DNA from: Rhizobium hidalgonense
GTDB taxonomy: Bacteria > Pseudomonadota > Alphaproteobacteria > Rhizobiales > Rhizobiaceae
Length of the DNA stretch: 64,000 nt
NCBI RefSeq assembly: GCF_002914525.1
Contig: NZ_LODW01000070.1
Span: 186,001 to 250,000, forward strand
Reading direction: 5' to 3'
How positions within the stretch are numbered: position 1 is the stretch's first letter; each line of letters starts with the position of its first letter. Made by a program: the position numbers and the translations under genes. The notes beneath the pieces are model-generated. The model was not told the DNA's origin. It saw nothing but the letters and a program-made list of their open reading frames with translations, and searched no databases. Below are positions 61,749-64,000 of the stretch, one piece after another.

Positions 61749-63127
61749 TCAAGACAATCCTTCTTGCCACGGCATGCGCCTGCATGCTTGCGGTCGCACC
61801 GGCTAATGCCGCCGAGGAAACCACCCAGACCTTCGAAAGCGGGCTTATCCCGTCGCCGCACATCTTCCTGCCGGAAGGGGAGGTGAAGGGCACCGTGATG
61901 CTGATCTCGGATGCGGCCGGCTGGGGTGACTTTGAGAAAGCCGAAGCCGACAGGCTGGTCGCCGAAGGCGCCGTCGTCATCGGCGTCGACTTTCCCTCCT
62001 ATATCCAGGCGCTCAGCCGCTACGATGTCAGCCTCAATGACGGCTGCGTCTATATGGTTTCGGACATCGAATCGCTGAGCCAGCAGGTGCAGCGCGCGAC
62101 CGGCAACAATGCCTATCACCTGCCGATCGTTGCCGGCATCGGCGAGGGCGGAGCCTTGGCACTGGCGATCGCCGCCCAGACGCCGGATGCGACGATCGGC
62201 CAGACGCTTGCCGTCGATCCGGTCGCCGGCATTCCGCTTGCCCAGGAGCTTTGCACGCCGGCTGCCAAAAAGGTGGTCGGTCAACGCCTCATGTACGGCC
62301 TCAGCGACGGCGCTTTGCCGGATCCGATCGTCACCGACTTCACGCCCAAGGCCGACAAGGATGGCAGGGCGCATGCCGAAGCGCTAAAGAAGATCCATTC
62401 TACGATCGAGATCCGCGATTCCACCGACGATGCGCAAACGGTGTTTGGCGACACGCTCGATGATCTTGTCACCGCCTCCGGCGCCTTCGGCAATCCGCTC
62501 GGCCTGCCGCTGGCGATCCTGGAGGCGACCCCCGCCCTCGATACGATGGCGGTGATCTATTCCGGCGATGGCGGCTGGCGCGACATCGACAAGGAGGTCG
62601 GTGCCACGTTGCAGAAGGAAGGCATTCCGGTCGTCGGCGTCGATTCGCTTCACTATTTCTGGTCGGAGCGCAAGCCGGATGAGACCGCCGCCGATCTTTC
62701 GAAGATCATCGATTTCTACCGCAAGCAGTGGAAGGTGAAGCATGTGCTGCTCGTCGGATATTCCTTCGGCGCCGACGTCGTGCCCGCCACCTATCAGCTC
62801 CTCAAGCCGGCCGAAAAGTCGGCGGTGGCGCAATTGTCGCTACTGTCGCTCTCGCACCAGGTCGATTACGTCATCTCCGTTCTCGGCTGGCTTGGCCAGA
62901 AGACGGAAGGGGCTGGAGGCGATCCCGTCGCCGATCTGAAGAATATCGATCCGAAACTCGTGCAATGCATCTACGGCAAGGACGACGATGACGATGTTGC
63001 CTGTCCGGCGGTGAAGGATAGCGGCGCCGAGGTCGTCCAACTGCCCGGCGACCATCACTTCGACGAGAATTATGATCTGCTCACCAAGACGATCATCGAC
63101 GGGCTGAAAAGGCGGCTGCAGGATTAA
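61745..63127 (+). CDS. acvB: AcvB/AtvA (VirJ-family) periplasmic lysyl-PG hydrolase
   Basis: 460 residues with a signal peptide (MIKTILLATACACMLAVAPA, cleavage near ANA-AE). It has two alpha/beta-hydrolase halves. The C-terminal half has the Ser340 elbow VGYSFGADVVP and a late His in PGDHHFDEN. The N-terminal elbow reads GIGEGG, with Glu134 instead of Ser, so only the second half looks catalytic. AcvB of Agrobacterium has been shown to hydrolyse lysyl-phosphatidylglycerol, and AtvA in Rhizobium is needed for acid tolerance. Coupled to lpiA. Confidence 0.92.
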   Translation: MIKTILLATACACMLAVAPANAAEETTQTFESGLIPSPHIFLPEGEVKGTVMLISDAAGWGDFEKAEADRLVAEGAVVIGVDFPSYIQALSRYDVSLNDGCVYMVSDIESLSQQVQRATGNNAYHLPIVAGIGEGGALALAIAAQTPDATIGQTLAVDPVAGIPLAQELCTPAAKKVVGQRLMYGLSDGALPDPIVTDFTPKADKDGRAHAEALKKIHSTIEIRDSTDDAQTVFGDTLDDLVTASGAFGNPLGLPLAILEATPALDTMAVIYSGDGGWRDIDKEVGATLQKEGIPVVGVDSLHYFWSERKPDETAADLSKIIDFYRKQWKVKHVLLVGYSFGADVVPATYQLLKPAEKSAVAQLSLLSLSHQVDYVISVLGWLGQKTEGAGGDPVADLKNIDPKLVQCIYGKDDDDDVACPAVKDSGAEVVQLPGDHHFDENYDLLTKTIIDGLKRRLQD

Positions 63128-63687
63128 TGCATCAGGGTTTCTTCGCTCCAGCCGAGATCGGCGAGTTCGCTGCCGCGAAACCGGCCATCGTCCGCAACGA
63201 TGAATTCGTCCAGCTGCGGCGGGGCGACGCTGGTGCCGGCGAGCATTGCATGCACCTGGCCGCGATGGTGGGTCTGGTGCTGGAAGAGGTGGGCAAGGAC
63301 GTCGTCCATCCGCTCCTGCTGGATGCGAGCACCGCGATGGAGGCTGACGGTCGAGGTGAGTTTCTCCGGCGTCAGCGCCTCGCAAAGCGCTGTCAGGCGC
63401 TGATCGACTTTGGCCTGCGCTTGCGTCAGCGATAAAACATCGTCGAACGGTTCATCGATCTCGAAGGCCTGGAACCCGAGGGTGCCGCCTTCCAGGCCAT
63501 CGACATAAAACCAGTCGACCGTGATGATGTGATTCAAGGTTTCCTTGATCGAGGGGAAGAAGCTCGTGCGCGGCGCTTCGAATTCACCGGGCTTCAATGC
63601 CGCGCAAGCCTGAAGCAGACGGTGGTTGGCAAGAGCGTTGTTATAGGCGAGCTTGCGGAATGACCGGGCGGGATCGAAGGTCGGCAT
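63124..63687 (-). CDS. DinB-family protein
   Basis: 187 residues, four-helix DinB fold. Metal-binding His residues: HIITVDWFYVDGLE (~52) and HLFQHQTHHRGQVH (~132-145), the typical H-x-x-x-H spacing. DinB proteins are metal-dependent, often acting as thiol transferases or of unknown function. The stop TAA overlaps the convergent acvB stop in the palindrome TTAA. Start ATG at 63687. Confidence 0.9.
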   Translation of the reverse strand: MPTFDPARSFRKLAYNNALANHRLLQACAALKPGEFEAPRTSFFPSIKETLNHIITVDWFYVDGLEGGTLGFQAFEIDEPFDDVLSLTQAQAKVDQRLTALCEALTPEKLTSTVSLHRGARIQQERMDDVLAHLFQHQTHHRGQVHAMLAGTSVAPPQLDEFIVADDGRFRGSELADLGWSEETLMH

Positions 63688-63726
63688 CGGCGTATCTCCT
63701 CTTCGCGCGCTGCTGGAATGGTTGCG

Positions 63727-64000
63727 TCAGTCCTCGTCGTCGAGATTGCCGTCGCGCCAGACGAGATGACGGGGTGCTGCGGGCAGGGTCTCGATCTCTC
63801 CGGCGATGAAATAGGGCGGGATGTCGAGTGCGGTCAGGGCCTCGCGCGTCGCGAGCACCCATTTGAATTCGAGATGGTTGTCGCCGTCTTCGACGCGATG
63901 GATGATTTCGTGTGGCTCGAAGGGGAATTCCGGCGGGATCTCCATCAGATAATAGAAGCCGAGCTCATGCCAGTCGCGCTGTTCGAAATGGAAAAAGTTC
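63727..64000 (-). CDS. Nudix-like hydrolase, C-terminal part (5' end beyond the window)
   Basis: The frame is open from the stop at 63727 to the window edge. It reads NFFHFEQRDWHELGFYYLME at the edge, then IPPEFPFEPHEIIH and LEFKWVLATREALTALDIPP. The ENxF..(E)..HE(L/I)xFYY pattern and the late EFKW / P-x-x-(L) segment are those of Nudix proteins. The Nudix box itself lies outside, so the activity cannot be checked. A shorter open frame beginning at Met 63945 is only an internal methionine. Confidence 0.7.
   Translation of the reverse strand, partial: NFFHFEQRDWHELGFYYLMEIPPEFPFEPHEIIHRVEDGDNHLEFKWVLATREALTALDIPPYFIAGEIETLPAAPRHLVWRDGNLDDED

Overview
The window reads as a stretch of chromosome from a Rhizobium species of the R. 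etli / R. leguminosarum kind. The gene content points there: homospermidine synthase, the acid-tolerance pair lpiA-acvB, several protein families typical of alphaproteobacteria (DUF1465, DUF1192, DUF2312, DUF1244, DUF4164), a 6S RNA after zapA, an ECF sigma factor paired with a YCII protein, and intergenic palindromes of a rhizobial type. The species cannot be fixed from the window alone. No tRNA, rRNA, insertion sequence, integrase, phage gene or CRISPR array was seen, so this is mostly stable core genome with a few decayed loci.

Layout. 1-3.2 kb: the 5' part of hss, then a tight pabB-pabC-YciI operon for p-aminobenzoate, then a ~180 bp palindromic element. 3.2-10.5 kb: the M3 peptidase pepF, divergent to an orphan sigma-54 response regulator; a secreted M15-like (DUF882) protein; three small or medium genes ending in an N-formylglutamate amidohydrolase. 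10.6-13.4 kb: a DUF1036 protein overlapping pyruvate kinase, then a LysE exporter. 13.4-18 kb: an overlapping tautomerase-cupin-DUF4865 operon divergent from a LysR regulator, a phytanoyl-CoA-dioxygenase-like enzyme and a threonine dehydratase-like enzyme. 18-24.2 kb: gamma-glutamyltranspeptidase, an alpha/beta hydrolase, a TPR protein, rpmJ, purE-purK and two divergent YdcH-type small proteins. 24.4-29.6 kb: ArsR, TauE-like permease, ThiE-like and Sel1-repeat proteins, a soluble degenerate chemoreceptor-like protein, and a short cheB remnant. 29.6-35.8 kb: an inositol-phosphatase-family enzyme, a MotA/TolQ-plus-OmpA pair, the ECF sigma/YCII pair, a YegP protein and a solitary TctC-type binding protein. 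36-42 kb: an ABC exporter, rpmE, DUF1465, DUF1192, an MFS transporter, a tiny membrane protein and a PhzF protein.

42.3-51.1 kb carries central carbon metabolism on the minus strand: class I aldolase, pgk, gap and tkt. A K+/H+ antiporter and two small genes lie between pgk and gap. 51.4-52.4 kb: a DUF4164 coiled coil, a double-hairpin repeat, zapA and 6S RNA. 52.5-58.9 kb: an NAD-dependent epimerase, an HTH regulator interrupted by an in-frame stop, an ArsR/SRPBCC divergent pair around a perfect palindrome, a 6-phosphogluconate dehydrogenase, an MscS channel and a DoxX protein. 59.1-64 kb: lpiA-acvB (lysyl-phosphatidylglycerol synthesis and turnover), a DinB-family protein and a partial Nudix hydrolase.

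No wholly new multi-gene system was found. The items most worth a second look are the nonsense-interrupted HTH gene, the MCP-like protein beside a cheB scrap, the perfect inverted repeat upstream of the aldolase gene, the LysR-controlled tautomerase/cupin/DUF4865 operon, the MotA/OmpA pair, and the hairpin-rich gap at 38.8-39.2 kb.
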